The notes beneath the pieces are model-generated. The model ran no database searches. It had not been told where the DNA came from and saw only the letters and a list, made by a program, of their open reading frames with translations. The translations under genes and the position numbers were made by a program. Below, piece by piece: positions 17,912 through 25,855 of a stretch of 64,000 bases of DNA. The DNA lies in the NCBI RefSeq assembly GCF_037023725.1, contig NZ_CP146077.1, forward strand, positions 4,315,001-4,379,000, written 5' to 3'. Within the stretch, counting starts at the first letter, position 1, and the number at the start of each line of letters is the position of its first letter. The DNA comes from Pseudomonas bubulae (lineage in GTDB: Bacteria > Pseudomonadota > Gammaproteobacteria > Pseudomonadales > Pseudomonadaceae).

Positions 17912-18802
17912 TCACGATGCATCGGCGAATATCTCGCTCAACCAGTCGACAAATACCCGAACCCGTGGCGACATGTGCCGGTTCTGCGGGTAAAGCACAG
18001 AAACCGGCATCGGTGGCGGTGGCGTTTCGGCGAGAATTTTCTGCACCAGGCCTTGGGATATCTGCGTTTTCATCCGGTAATGCGGGCACTGGATGATGCC
18101 GAGCCCGGCAATTGCCGACGCCGCATAAATTTCTGCACCAAACACCGACAACGCCCCCTCAATGACCACTTCCTTGACTTGGCCATCGACCATGAACTCA
18201 AACGGAAACTGCCTGGCGGTGGTGCGCGAGACGTAATTCACGGCGCGGTGATGGCCCAGGTCGTCGAGGCTTTTCGGTACACCGTATTGGCGCAGATACC
18301 CCGGACTTGCACAGGTGATCTGTTCAAGGTTGGCCACACGCTTGCCAATCAATGCCGAATCACCAAGGGTTCCGGCACGCAGGACACAGTCCACACCTTC
18401 GGTAATCAGGTCGACAAAGCGATCGGCCTCGCTGATGGACAACTCTATCTCCGGATACCGGGCCATAAACTGCGGCAACGCCGGGATAACGAAGTGTTTG
18501 GCCAAAGTGCCATGCAAATCTACGCGCAACTGGCCTTTGGGGGCCACGCCGCGAAATGCCAGCTCGGCCTCCTCCAGTTCCGCCAATAACTGCACGCAAC
18601 GCTGGTAGTACGCCTCGCCATCAAGCGTAGGGCGCACTTTTCGCGTACTGCGTTCCAGCAGACGCGTACCAAGCCAGGCCTCGAATTGATTCAGGGTATG
18701 GGTCAGCGTCGCCCGCGGCAGGTTCAAGTCATCGGCAGCTTTCGTGAAGCTGCTGCGCTCATAAATCCGCACAAAGGCTTTCATCGCCTTGACTTGATCC
18801 AC
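17912..18802 (-). CDS. LysR-family transcriptional regulator
   Basis: 296 residues with the classical LysR layout. The N-terminal winged helix-turn-helix spans residues 1-60 (M-K-A-F-V-R-I-Y-E-R-S-S-F-T-K-A-A-D-D-L then L-P-R-A-T-L-T-H-T-L), followed by a linker helix and a periplasmic-binding-protein-like effector domain from about 90 (G-Q-L-R-V-D-L-H). The sequence type resembles the CrgA/PtxR-like group, often placed beside an oxidoreductase gene that it controls. It is divergent from the first SDR gene with a 137-base space, so regulation of the SDR pair is the likely job. The effector is unknown. Confidence 0.85.
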   Translation of the reverse strand: MDQVKAMKAFVRIYERSSFTKAADDLNLPRATLTHTLNQFEAWLGTRLLERSTRKVRPTLDGEAYYQRCVQLLAELEEAELAFRGVAPKGQLRVDLHGTLAKHFVIPALPQFMARYPEIELSISEADRFVDLITEGVDCVLRAGTLGDSALIGKRVANLEQITCASPGYLRQYGVPKSLDDLGHHRAVNYVSRTTARQFPFEFMVDGQVKEVVIEGALSVFGAEIYAASAIAGLGIIQCPHYRMKTQISQGLVQKILAETPPPPMPVSVLYPQNRHMSPRVRVFVDWLSEIFADAS

Positions 18803-18939
18803 GCTGAACGCCCTCTTTTTGATTGTTGGTATTTATTGAACAGTTAAGCCAACTTTCATGCATTTAACACCAAGAGTAAACATGTGAAATTAGCCTCGTC
18901 CCCAGCACACACCCCCCACTGACACAAGGAATGACAGCC
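18803..18939. promoter_or_regulatory. Divergent lysR / SDR control region
   Basis: This space should contain the LysR operator and both promoters. An interrupted inverted repeat GTTAA (18843-18847) and TTAAC (18864-18868) is visible, as is a second imperfect one (TTCATG with CATGTGAA). Either could be part of a LysR site, but neither is a clean T-N11-A box. AAGGA at 18926-18930 serves the SDR start. Confidence 0.35.
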
Positions 18940-19680
18940 ATGACGACTCACAATTTGAAAGTTGCCATTATCACTGGCGCCTCCCGCGGCATCGGCGCTG
19001 TTATTGCCAAACAACTGGCCACCGAAGGTTTCGCAGTCGCAATCAATTATGCCAACAGCGCCAACGAAGCCACGGCTCTGGTTGCCCAATTGCGTCAGGC
19101 CGGACACCAGGCCATCGCGATAAAGGCAGATGTTGCCAGTGCCGAAGATGTACGCCGCCTGTTTGATGAAACCGAAGCGCAACTGGGTAAAGTCGACGTG
19201 CTGGTCAACAACGCGGGCATCCTCAAAGTCATGCCGCTGGCGCAACACAGCGACGAGCTGTTCGATCAGAATTTCAATATCCACGCCCGCGGCACCTTCA
19301 ACACGCTGCGTGAAGCCGCTACCCGCCTGAACAATGGCGGCCGGATCATCAACTTTTCCAGCAGTACCGTCGGCATGAACCTGCCGGGTTACGCCGTGTA
19401 CATCGCCAGCAAAGCAGCGGTGGAATCCCTGACCCAAGTGTTCGCCAAGGAAATGCGCGGTCGCAACATCACCGTCAACGCCGTGGCACCTGGCCCGGTC
19501 GCCACCGATCTGTTCTTGCATGGCAAGAGCGAAGAGCAAATCCAGACCTTCGCCAAAATGCCTCCGCTGGAGCGCCTGGCTCAGCCAGAAGATATCTCTC
19601 GCGTGGTGTCCTTCCTCGTCGGCCCTGATTCGGCCTGGGTGAACGGACAAATCCTGCGCGTCAACGGCGGCCTCGTCTGA
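18940..19680 (+). CDS. Short-chain dehydrogenase/reductase (classical SDR, FabG-like)
   Basis: 246 residues. The Rossmann signature T-G-A-S-R-G-I-G lies at the N-terminus, then N-N-A-G, the catalytic Ser in N-F-S-S-S and the active-site Y-I-A-S-K, the full set for an NAD(P)(H)-dependent classical SDR. The C-terminus (W-V-N-G-Q-I-L-R-V-N-G-G) is FabG-like. The arginine after T-G-A-S and the length suggest NADP(H) use. The ATG at 18940 is preferred to that at 18931 because AAGGA ends directly before 18931 and is well spaced for 18940. It is divergent from the LysR gene and followed by a second SDR 118 bases on, forming a small redox unit. The substrate cannot be told. Confidence 0.85.
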   Translation: MTTHNLKVAIITGASRGIGAVIAKQLATEGFAVAINYANSANEATALVAQLRQAGHQAIAIKADVASAEDVRRLFDETEAQLGKVDVLVNNAGILKVMPLAQHSDELFDQNFNIHARGTFNTLREAATRLNNGGRIINFSSSTVGMNLPGYAVYIASKAAVESLTQVFAKEMRGRNITVNAVAPGPVATDLFLHGKSEEQIQTFAKMPPLERLAQPEDISRVVSFLVGPDSAWVNGQILRVNGGLV

Positions 19681-19798
19681 ACCGTCCTGCTTGAGACTCA
19701 GGGCAGGTGAACATGCTGCGAGCAATCGCAGCGGATGTTCACATTGCTCAGCGCAGTGACGGCAGGTTTTATCTGCTGATTTTGGAGAGGTCTTTATC

Positions 19799-20695
19799 TT
19801 GAAATCCGTCATTCTGATTACCGGTGCCTCCAGCGGGTTTGGCGCGCTCACCGCACGCGCCCTGGCCGACGCTGGCCATACCGTCTACGCCAGCATGCGT
19901 GAAACCCTGGGCCGCAACGCAGCGCAAGTACTCGAAGCACAGCGCTACGCGGACGAACACCGGGTTGACTTGCGCAGCGTTGAACTGGACGTCGCCTCAA
20001 CCGAGTCGGTCCAGGCGGGCGTCGCGAAAATCATCGGCGATTGCGGCCAACTGGACGTGATCATCCACAATGCCGGGCACATGTCCTTTGGCCCCGCCGA
20101 AGCCTTTACGCCCGAGCAGTTCGCCCAGCTCTACGACATCAACGTATTGAGCACTCAACGCGTTAACCGAGCGGCCTTGCCGCAACTGCGCAAACAGGGA
20201 CGGGGGCTGGTGCTGTGGGTTTCCTCCAGCAGTGCGCGCGGTGGCACCCCGCCGTATTTGGCTCCGTACTTTGCGGCCAAGGCGGCCATGGACTCGCTGG
20301 CAGTGTCCTACGCCAGCGAACTGACGCGTTGGGGGGTGGAGACGTCAATCATCGTGCCGGGTGCGTTCACCAAGGGCACCAACCACTTCACCCATTCCGG
20401 TTCCCCTGCAGATCAGGTTCGAGCCGCCGAATACAACGAAGGCCCTTACTCCGGTGTGCCGGATCAGGCACTCAAAGGTCTGGCAGCCCTGGAACCGGCT
20501 GACGCGGATGTCGGTGAAGTGGCCAAAGCCATCGTCGAAATCGTCGGAATGCCATTAGGTACCCGTCCATTTCGGTGTCATATCGATCCATCCCAGGACG
20601 GTGCCCAGGTCGTCAATGCCATGGCCGACCGGGTACGCGCTGAAATGTTTCGCCGCATAGGCCTGGAAGACCTGCTCAAGGTCGCTGCTCGCTGA
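19799..20695 (+). CDS. Short-chain dehydrogenase/reductase, extended C-terminus
   Basis: 298 residues starting at a TTG at 19799 that has a strong GGAGAGG ribosome site at 19785-19791. It shows T-G-A-S-S-G-F-G, H-N-A-G, the Ser motif W-V-S-S-S-S-A-R-G and the active-site tyrosine/lysine in Y-F-A-A-K, so it should be an active NAD(P)-dependent oxidoreductase. The segment I-V-P-G-A-F-T-K-G-T and the roughly 50 extra C-terminal residues are typical of the retinol-dehydrogenase-like SDRs common in proteobacteria. It differs strongly from the preceding SDR, so the pair is not a recent duplication. It is probably cotranscribed with the first SDR; substrate unknown. Confidence 0.8.
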   Translation: MKSVILITGASSGFGALTARALADAGHTVYASMRETLGRNAAQVLEAQRYADEHRVDLRSVELDVASTESVQAGVAKIIGDCGQLDVIIHNAGHMSFGPAEAFTPEQFAQLYDINVLSTQRVNRAALPQLRKQGRGLVLWVSSSSARGGTPPYLAPYFAAKAAMDSLAVSYASELTRWGVETSIIVPGAFTKGTNHFTHSGSPADQVRAAEYNEGPYSGVPDQALKGLAALEPADADVGEVAKAIVEIVGMPLGTRPFRCHIDPSQDGAQVVNAMADRVRAEMFRRIGLEDLLKVAAR

Positions 20696-20814
20696 GTCTG
20701 CCCTCGCGGCCCGAGGGGTACTTCGGCGACTAAGTGGAATACACACACTCCAGGTTTTACGCAAAGGCCAAAGCCCCCCGGCGACCTCCCACAAGACCGC
20801 CAATCACATAGGGC

Positions 20815-21432
20815 ATGACAATGATGAACATCAACTTGAGCCACGGTACGGCGACCCTGCGCAGGCGCTTTCGAAATGCGGGCCTGACCGTTTTGACCAC
20901 TATGGGGTTTGCAGCGTGCGGCGATCATCGTACGCCCGATGCAATGCAGGAAATGACCATGAAACCTTCAATCACGTATCTACATTTGCTACGCCACACG
21001 CCGTTTTTCACGTCGTTGACGACCGAACAACTGCGGTGGGTCATCGACCACTCAAACGAATGGGAAACCGAAGCCGGAGCGGTCATCGCCAAGAAGGACC
21101 AGGGGGGAGCATCGGCACCGGACACCTGGATTCTGCTCGATGGTGGATGGCAGGTTCATTACAACGGCCATACCTTCGCAAGCGGGCATGGTGATGCGGG
21201 CAAATGGTTCAATATGGGCGAAACACAAGGTGCGGACTGTGCGCTGATCACGACCGGGCACAGCTACATCATGCGCATTACCGAGGCCGACATGAACACA
21301 ATGCTGGAACAAGGTTTTACGTTCGGGCCTCATCTTGAAGCCGGGCGAAGGTACTACCAGTCGATATTCACTACGACGCAAGGGCTGAACTGCCCCTGTG
21401 AAGTTGGGGATTTTGCAGCTGGTTTGGATTGA
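20815..21432 (+). CDS. Cyclic-nucleotide-binding-fold-like protein, possible lipoprotein
   Basis: 205 residues, not firmly recognised. The N-terminus is basic then hydrophobic and reaches F-A-A-C-G near residue 35, which could be a lipobox with the cysteine as lipidation site. From about residue 50 the sequence starts like a Crp/cNMP-binding domain (L-L-R-H-T-P-F-F-T-S-L-T-T-E-Q-L) followed by beta-rich sequence (W-I-L-L-D-G-G-W-Q-V-H-Y-N-G) but without a clear phosphate-binding cassette. There is no DNA-binding domain. If the start is instead the internal Met at M-K-P-S-I-T-Y-L, the product is a cytosolic single-domain protein. GGG is the only ribosome-site trace before the ATG at 20815. Confidence 0.5.
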   Translation: MTMMNINLSHGTATLRRRFRNAGLTVLTTMGFAACGDHRTPDAMQEMTMKPSITYLHLLRHTPFFTSLTTEQLRWVIDHSNEWETEAGAVIAKKDQGGASAPDTWILLDGGWQVHYNGHTFASGHGDAGKWFNMGETQGADCALITTGHSYIMRITEADMNTMLEQGFTFGPHLEAGRRYYQSIFTTTQGLNCPCEVGDFAAGLD

Positions 21433-21653
21433 GGCTATGACTGAGGACGATGCTGGCAATCGAAGCTGCGGGTTGGCCCCACTCTTGAATGACCTGGGCT
21501 TTGAAAGATCTGGAATACGAACGTCATTTTGGCTGCATTAAATACCCGCTTAAAAGGCTAAAACTGCTGCCCACTTAAATCAAAGTGCACACCATGTCAC
21601 AGCTTTGGGAGCTGGGTAGATGACGTGGATAGACGCACACGTTAAATTGAGTG

Positions 21654-21680
21654 TTGACGTATATTTTTACACCTTATATT
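21654..21680 (+). promoter_or_regulatory. Candidate sigma-70 promoter before the GNAT gene
   Basis: TTGACG (21654-21659) and TATATT (21675-21680) with a 15-base spacer lie in an AT-rich stretch just before the acetyltransferase gene. The spacer is short; TATTCA at 17 bases is an alternative -10. Confidence 0.4.
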
Positions 21681-21710
21681 CAGACTGATATATAAATCCG
21701 AACCAGTCAT

Positions 21711-22193
21711 TTGAGCGTAGATCTTTTGAAGACTCCCCCCTTTATTTCGCTTGAATCCCCTGATCAACCGGAAGTGATTGCCCTCATTGAGGAGCTTGAT
21801 GCTTACCAAGCCCCGCTTTACCCCGCAGAAAGTCATCACGGCATAAACATCGAAGCTCTTTCTTCGAAAAATGTGCTGTTCGCTGTTGGGCGTTCCAGTA
21901 ACGGAGAGGCCGTGGCATGTGGAGCCTTGGTGGTGCACCCGACGCTCGGCGAGCTGAAGCGGATGTTTACAAAACCAACATTCCGGGGACAAGGGCTGGC
22001 CAGTCGGCTTCTTACAACCCTAGAAAACGAAGCTCGAAAGGAGGGCTGCTTTCATTTAATGCTTGAAACCGGCTATCGACAACTGGAAGCAATTTCATTT
22101 TATGAGCGCAACGGATATCAGCGTCGAGGGCCATTCGGCGGGTATGAATATGATCCCAATAGTATATTTTTGGAAAAGCATCTCGAATCATAG
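21711..22193 (+). CDS. GNAT-family N-acetyltransferase
   Basis: 160 residues of GCN5-related acetyltransferase fold. The beta-bulge strand L-K-R-M-F-T-K-P-T-F-R is followed by the acetyl-CoA pyrophosphate loop R-G-Q-G-L-A-S-R-L, and later by the usual A-I-S-F-Y-E-R-N-G-Y-Q motif. Such enzymes move an acetyl group from acetyl-CoA to an amine; the substrate is unknown (amino acid, peptide or antibiotic all possible). There is no ATG at the front: TTG at 21711, or another TTG a few codons later (giving M-K-T-P-P-F-I), is used, and no strong ribosome site is visible. It lies inside the low-G+C accessory patch. Confidence 0.75.
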   Translation: MSVDLLKTPPFISLESPDQPEVIALIEELDAYQAPLYPAESHHGINIEALSSKNVLFAVGRSSNGEAVACGALVVHPTLGELKRMFTKPTFRGQGLASRLLTTLENEARKEGCFHLMLETGYRQLEAISFYERNGYQRRGPFGGYEYDPNSIFLEKHLES

Positions 22194-22347
22194 CGTCCAT
22201 ATGCAGCTGTGCTGGCCGGACGGATATTGCTCTAAGCGCAGCATTGAATTACTGCGATGAAACCCTCAGCAATCATCGCCTGGGTTCGCGGAGGTGTCTT
22301 TACACACTTTGTGCCGAAAGCAGACTCTCAAGCTATTTTTATTAGCT

Positions 22348-22650
22348 TCAACATGCACCTGGCGGCCCATTGGCCCTGGCGAACCAAACCACGGACAGAC
22401 CGAGCAGCGCCAGTATCAGCCGTGTTGGGGAAAAAGAGCTCGGCCCCGCCTGTTCCAGCAACAAGTCACCAGCAATGCCACCTCCGGCCACTGCCCGATT
22501 GAAGATGGCGACCAGCATCGACTGCGCTACATCGGCCCCGTCACCGGCGGTATCGGCAATGGCCGTCTGTAGTAACGAGGGAGCGCCACCAAACGTCAGC
22601 CCCAAGATGCAACGCTGAGGAGCACAAGAACCAAACTACAGATTTTACTT
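22348..22650 (-). pseudogene. C-terminal remnant of an MFS transporter, frameshifted
   Basis: The minus-strand frame 22605-22348 encodes 85 residues that look like the last two membrane spans of an AraJ/DHA1-type MFS exporter (G-L-T-F-G-G-A-P-S-L-L-Q-T-A-I-A-D, then a final span ending V-V-W-F-A-R). Just upstream the matching continuation (V-L-L-S-V-A-S-W) sits in another frame: the run of four G in TTGGGGCTG needs a fifth G to join them, so a one-base loss is visible. The first 10 spans are missing. It is a dead fragment left by deletion, bordering the deleted acyltransferase gene. Confidence 0.65.
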
Positions 22651-22767
22651 AAAGTATTAACTGTTACATATACATACGAGCCTACCTCTTTGAAATAGGT
22701 TATTCCCTATAGTGCCCCGCGCAATGCGGTGCTCTCGCACTACTGACCTATTTCATGGATTACACAA

Positions 22768-23669
22768 ATGCAGTTCCGAAAGAATATAAATTCGCTGCGA
22801 GCGCTCGCGGTCATTTCCGTTGTGTTGTTTCACTTCAAAATCGGAGGGTTCGGCGGGGGCTTTGCTGGAGTCGACATCTTCTTTGTTATCTCCGGTTTTC
22901 TGATGACCGGAATCATCGTCAACGGCCTCCACAATCAAAACTTCTCACTCTTGGGCTTTTACGCCTCCAGGGCACGGCGAATCATTCCGGCCTTGCTGAC
23001 TCTGTGTGCAGCGTTGCTGATCTTCGGGTTTGTCTATTTTTCCCTCGATGACTACCGCGAGTTGATCAGGGCCATCAAGAGCAGCTTGTTGTAATGCATG
23101 ACAAAGATCTGGAGAGCAAATGCCAAGGATTCAACAACGAAAAGTTTCTGGCATTGAAAAACTCACACCAGGGTGTACCCGTCGTTCTGTTCAGTAGAGC
23201 AGCCATGTACACCGATACGAGCAGAGGCAACAGCTACCGCGTGTACTTCCCGGGTAAGGAGCACCTCACGGGGCAGTCATTTGCCGATACATACGCCGCT
23301 GAGTACACCAAGGTTGTGTGTGCCATCGCAGAAAATCGTCCGGTGTATATCGTCAAACCGATCCCGGAAATGCTGTTCAACATCTACAAAGGTTTGAACC
23401 TGCATAAACGCATTTTCCAGTACTCATCGGACATCACCGTTTCACTGCAGGACTATGAGAGACGTACTCGCGTAGCCAACCACGCCATTGAAGTCGCGGC
23501 AAAGCAGTGCAATGCCAAGGTTATTGACCCAACCCCATACCTTTGCCCAAACGGACAATGCATGGGCTCAAGGGACGGTGTGCCGCTGTACTACGACGAC
23601 AACCACCTGGTGGATGCTGGTAACGAGCAATTGAAAGGGTTGTTCAATGGAATCATTGAACAGATTTAA
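22768..23669 (+). pseudogene. OafA/YrhL-type O-acyltransferase with SGNH domain, middle deleted
   Basis: Two adjoining frames are the two ends of one gene. 22768-23094 encodes about 108 residues: the N-terminus of an acyltransferase-3 membrane enzyme (I-N-S-L-R-A-L-A-V, H-F-K-I-G-G-F-G-G-G-F-A-G-V-D-I-F-F-V-I-S-G-F) up to the third span. 23094-23669 encodes 191 residues of the C-terminal SGNH hydrolase-like domain, including the catalytic D-x-x-H as Y-D-D-N-H-L. Full-length relatives have about 620-680 residues, so roughly 330 are missing, including most spans and the G-D-S-H block. The frames differ and meet at TAATG. Intact enzymes O-acetylate lipopolysaccharide or other surface sugars; this copy should be inactive. 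Confidence 0.75.
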
Positions 23670-23750
23670 CGCCCCCAATTCCATGGTTGCCCTACTGGTG
23701 GACAGCAACTCGCCTGGACGTTTCCGAGCATGCTTTTTTGGACATGGTAG

Positions 23751-24290
23751 ATGCCCCCCATAAAAGAAATAAAAGGCCAGCCAACGTGGGTTGATTACGG
23801 GCTCCCTGATTTGAGAACCCTTGAGCGTGAGCTGCGGTCAGCTGCGGTAGATGAGGTGGAGGCAGCCGATAGCCATGAAGCAGCCATAGATCTGGTCGCT
23901 CAATATTTGGGTTTTGTTAACCCGGCCATTTTGTCCCTCACCATTGAGACACCCATGGGGTTAGTAATCGTCGACCGAAAAAGCTTCTATCACATAGTAG
24001 AAAAGCGTGCCGATGCTCGCGAACGCTATGTGAAAATGGCCATGGACACGCTTACTGGGCCTTTTGAGGTTTGGAAGGTCGAATACGATGATGGCTCGTA
24101 CCGCTTGGCTTTTATAGGAGCCTACGAAGCAAAGCGCCAGATGCTGGTCATTGTCGCTGTGCGAGACGGGCTTTTGTTCTGGAATTTCATGCAAACGGAC
24201 GCCAAGTCACTGAACAAGCATCGACATGGCGATCTGCAGCACCAGCGCTATAAGCCTTTAATCACGGACAAAGAAAAAGGGCAGTCCTGA
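23751..24290 (+). CDS. PBECR2-like nuclease-fold protein, orphan
   Basis: 179 residues, cytosolic, no signal peptide. The C-terminal half reads like the PBECR2 (phage Barnase-EndoU-ColicinE5/D-RelE-like) nuclease domain seen at the end of phage Mu gpF-type head proteins. It has the pattern I-V-D-R-K-S-F-Y-H-I, F-E-V-W-K-V-E, Y-R-L-A-F-I, a strand M-L-V-I-V-A-V-R-D and a final A-K-S-L-N-K-H-R-H-G-D-L; the K-x-R/H-x-G end is typical. No head gene or prophage structure is nearby, so it is either a stranded phage piece or a free-standing toxin-like protein. ATG at 23751. It is followed at once by a good terminator whose stem overlaps the stop codon. The family call rests on pattern memory only. 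Confidence 0.55.
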   Translation: MPPIKEIKGQPTWVDYGLPDLRTLERELRSAAVDEVEAADSHEAAIDLVAQYLGFVNPAILSLTIETPMGLVIVDRKSFYHIVEKRADARERYVKMAMDTLTGPFEVWKVEYDDGSYRLAFIGAYEAKRQMLVIVAVRDGLLFWNFMQTDAKSLNKHRHGDLQHQRYKPLITDKEKGQS

Positions 24291-24302
24291 GAACTGCCCT
24301 TT
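24276..24302 (+). terminator. Intrinsic terminator after the PBECR2-like gene
   Basis: A perfect ten-base stem AAAGGGCAGT/ACTGCCCTTT with a seven-base loop; the TGA stop lies in the loop. The A-run on one side and T-run on the other allow action in both directions. Confidence 0.75.
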
Positions 24303-24637
24303 AGGGAGTGTGCTTGATATTCATATACACACCCTCAAGCAGGGGTGTGGAGGTCTCACCCTACGCTGATGTGCCAGCCATCGACGGGGTTCCTACGCCA
24401 GTTATAGCCGCTGGAGGCAACTGGTTTCGCGCTCCAAAACATTATTTATGATCCATCAAAAAAGATCAACCGCCTGCTCAGCATTAAGACCGCTGGCCTA
24501 TAAGCCAAGGTGATATTGCTCGGTTGATGACCTCCACGACCTTTAAAACAACGGCGTGCGAAAAACCTATTTCCTGTTCCTGCTGCGCTCCACAAGCCGG
24601 ATTGACAGGATGCCCTCGTTCACACGCGAGGCCGCCC
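24303..24637. other. Gene-free stretch in the accessory patch
   Basis: About 335 bases with no credible gene, promoter or terminator. An open frame from 24524 runs into the next gene but lacks a ribosome site; the ATG at 24638 is the better start. Confidence 0.4.
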
Positions 24638-25300
24638 ATGAAACTTCCACGTCCCACCCGCACCACATTGATCTTCAGCCTCTGCCTGATCGCCCTGGCC
24701 AGTGTATTGGCCTACGAGAATCACCAGTTGTCCCTTGTGAGCAATAACTTGGCATCCACCGCTGACAAGGACTCGCTAAACGCGCTGCTAACACGACTGG
24801 CCAAGGTTGATGAGCGACTGGATGCCGTTGACGGCAAGCACCTGGTTACCAACGACGACTTCCGCTCGGGGCAACAGGCGCTTTCCAATCGCATCGATGC
24901 CATTCAGGCGTATGCCAAGCAAGCGTCTAAAAACACCCAAGACCTCTCCATGCGCGTAACAGCTGCCGAGGAGCAGGTGATGGTGCTCAAGGCCAGTATC
25001 GAGATGATCGATATCCGGCTGCAGGAACTGTGCAATCCTCAAGCTTCAGAGCCACCAATGGTTGCCCCTCCCCCAAAACCGGTTATTCGCAAGAAACCTC
25101 CACCTGCGCCCCAACCTCCTCCGTTCACCGTAATCGGCATCGAATATCGAGGTGGCGAGCGCTTTCTGTCCGTGGCGCCACCCGGTAGTACGCAACTGAG
25201 CCAGATCAACCTGATCCGGCCCGGCGACGGGGTCACGGGAACTGGACTGCCCCAGCCGCCATGGATGAAGGTACGGAGCCCTCTCTGCTGCTCACCTTGA
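24638..25300 (+). CDS. Membrane-anchored coiled-coil protein, conjugation/pilus-like, possibly frameshifted
   Basis: 220 residues from the ATG at 24638 (GAGG upstream). One N-terminal membrane span (T-L-I-F-S-L-C-L-I-A-L-A-S-V-L-A) is followed by a long helical coiled-coil region (residues about 40-135), a proline-rich hinge (P-P-P-K-P-V-I-R-K-K-P-P-P-A-P) and a small beta domain (F-T-V-I-G-I-E-Y-R-G-G-E-R-F-L-S-V). This layout recalls PilP-like or conjugation proteins encoded on integrative elements, which fits the tRNA-Lys beside it; that link is inference. The last 20 residues look out of frame: shifting by one base near 25235 continues to a TAG at 25342. Likely a damaged relic; function unknown. 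Confidence 0.45.
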   Translation: MKLPRPTRTTLIFSLCLIALASVLAYENHQLSLVSNNLASTADKDSLNALLTRLAKVDERLDAVDGKHLVTNDDFRSGQQALSNRIDAIQAYAKQASKNTQDLSMRVTAAEEQVMVLKASIEMIDIRLQELCNPQASEPPMVAPPPKPVIRKKPPPAPQPPPFTVIGIEYRGGERFLSVAPPGSTQLSQINLIRPGDGVTGTGLPQPPWMKVRSPLCCSP

Positions 25301-25342
25301 TGATCAGTCAGGTCGGTGGCATGAAGATCCACAATTGGGGTT

Positions 25343-25652
25343 AGGAAATGCGGAACCAGGATCGTAGCAATCGCACTGAAGGCAACAAACCCCGGAGAGA
25401 TCCGAGCAGGCTTGTAAGCTCAAGGTAGCAATCATCTGAAACGCTTTGCAGATCAAAAAGAATGTTCCTGCAACAGCAAAATCCACCTTCCGACAGACAT
25501 TGCTTAAATCGCTAAAAACAGCCAATAACTCGACCGCTCCATATTGACATCACCTGAAGTCGAAATTAGTGTTCGATTCAGACGGCTGCATGTCTACGAA
25601 GAAATCTGTGCAGTGCACACATTCAGACCCGCGCCCCACCAAATCCCGGACA
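25343..25652. other. Gene-free stretch before the tRNA-Lys terminator
   Basis: About 310 bases with no credible gene. I searched it by eye for a copy of the tRNA-Lys 3' end that would mark an island attachment site and found none. Confidence 0.4.
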
Positions 25653-25689
25653 CAAAAAAGCCGGTTAATCCTGAGGACTAGACCGGCTG
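25653..25689 (-). terminator. Intrinsic terminator of tRNA-Lys
   Basis: On the minus strand AGCCGGT pairs with ACCGGCT across a 15-base loop and is followed by six T. It lies 16 bases past the CCA end of the tRNA. Confidence 0.8.
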
Positions 25690-25705
25690 TTTTGGTGTAG
25701 CTATA

Positions 25706-25781
25706 TGGTGGGTCGTGTGGGATTCGAACCTACGACCAATTGGTTAAAAGCCAACTGCTCTACCAACTGAGCTAACGACCC
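25706..25781 (-). tRNA. tRNA-Lys (anticodon TTT)
   Basis: A complete 76-base cloverleaf read on the minus strand. The acceptor stem GGGTCGT pairs with ACGACCC, the D-arm holds GCTCAGTTGGTAGAGC, the anticodon loop CTTTTAA gives TTT, the T-arm is GTAGGTTCGAATCC, and CCA is encoded. The same tRNA-Lys/queC arrangement in other pseudomonads is, as I recall, an insertion site for PAPI-1-type islands. The accessory patch lies on the 3' side of this tRNA, where such elements insert. Confidence 0.97.
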
Positions 25782-25855
25782 GCTTCGTTGTGGGGCGTAT
25801 AATACTGATTTCTAACGAGAATTCAATACCCGCTCAGAAATAAATCGGAAATAAT

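Noticed and set aside
25301..25705. Direct repeat of the tRNA-Lys 3' end as an attachment site
   Set aside because: No second copy of the tRNA end was found by eye in the patch.
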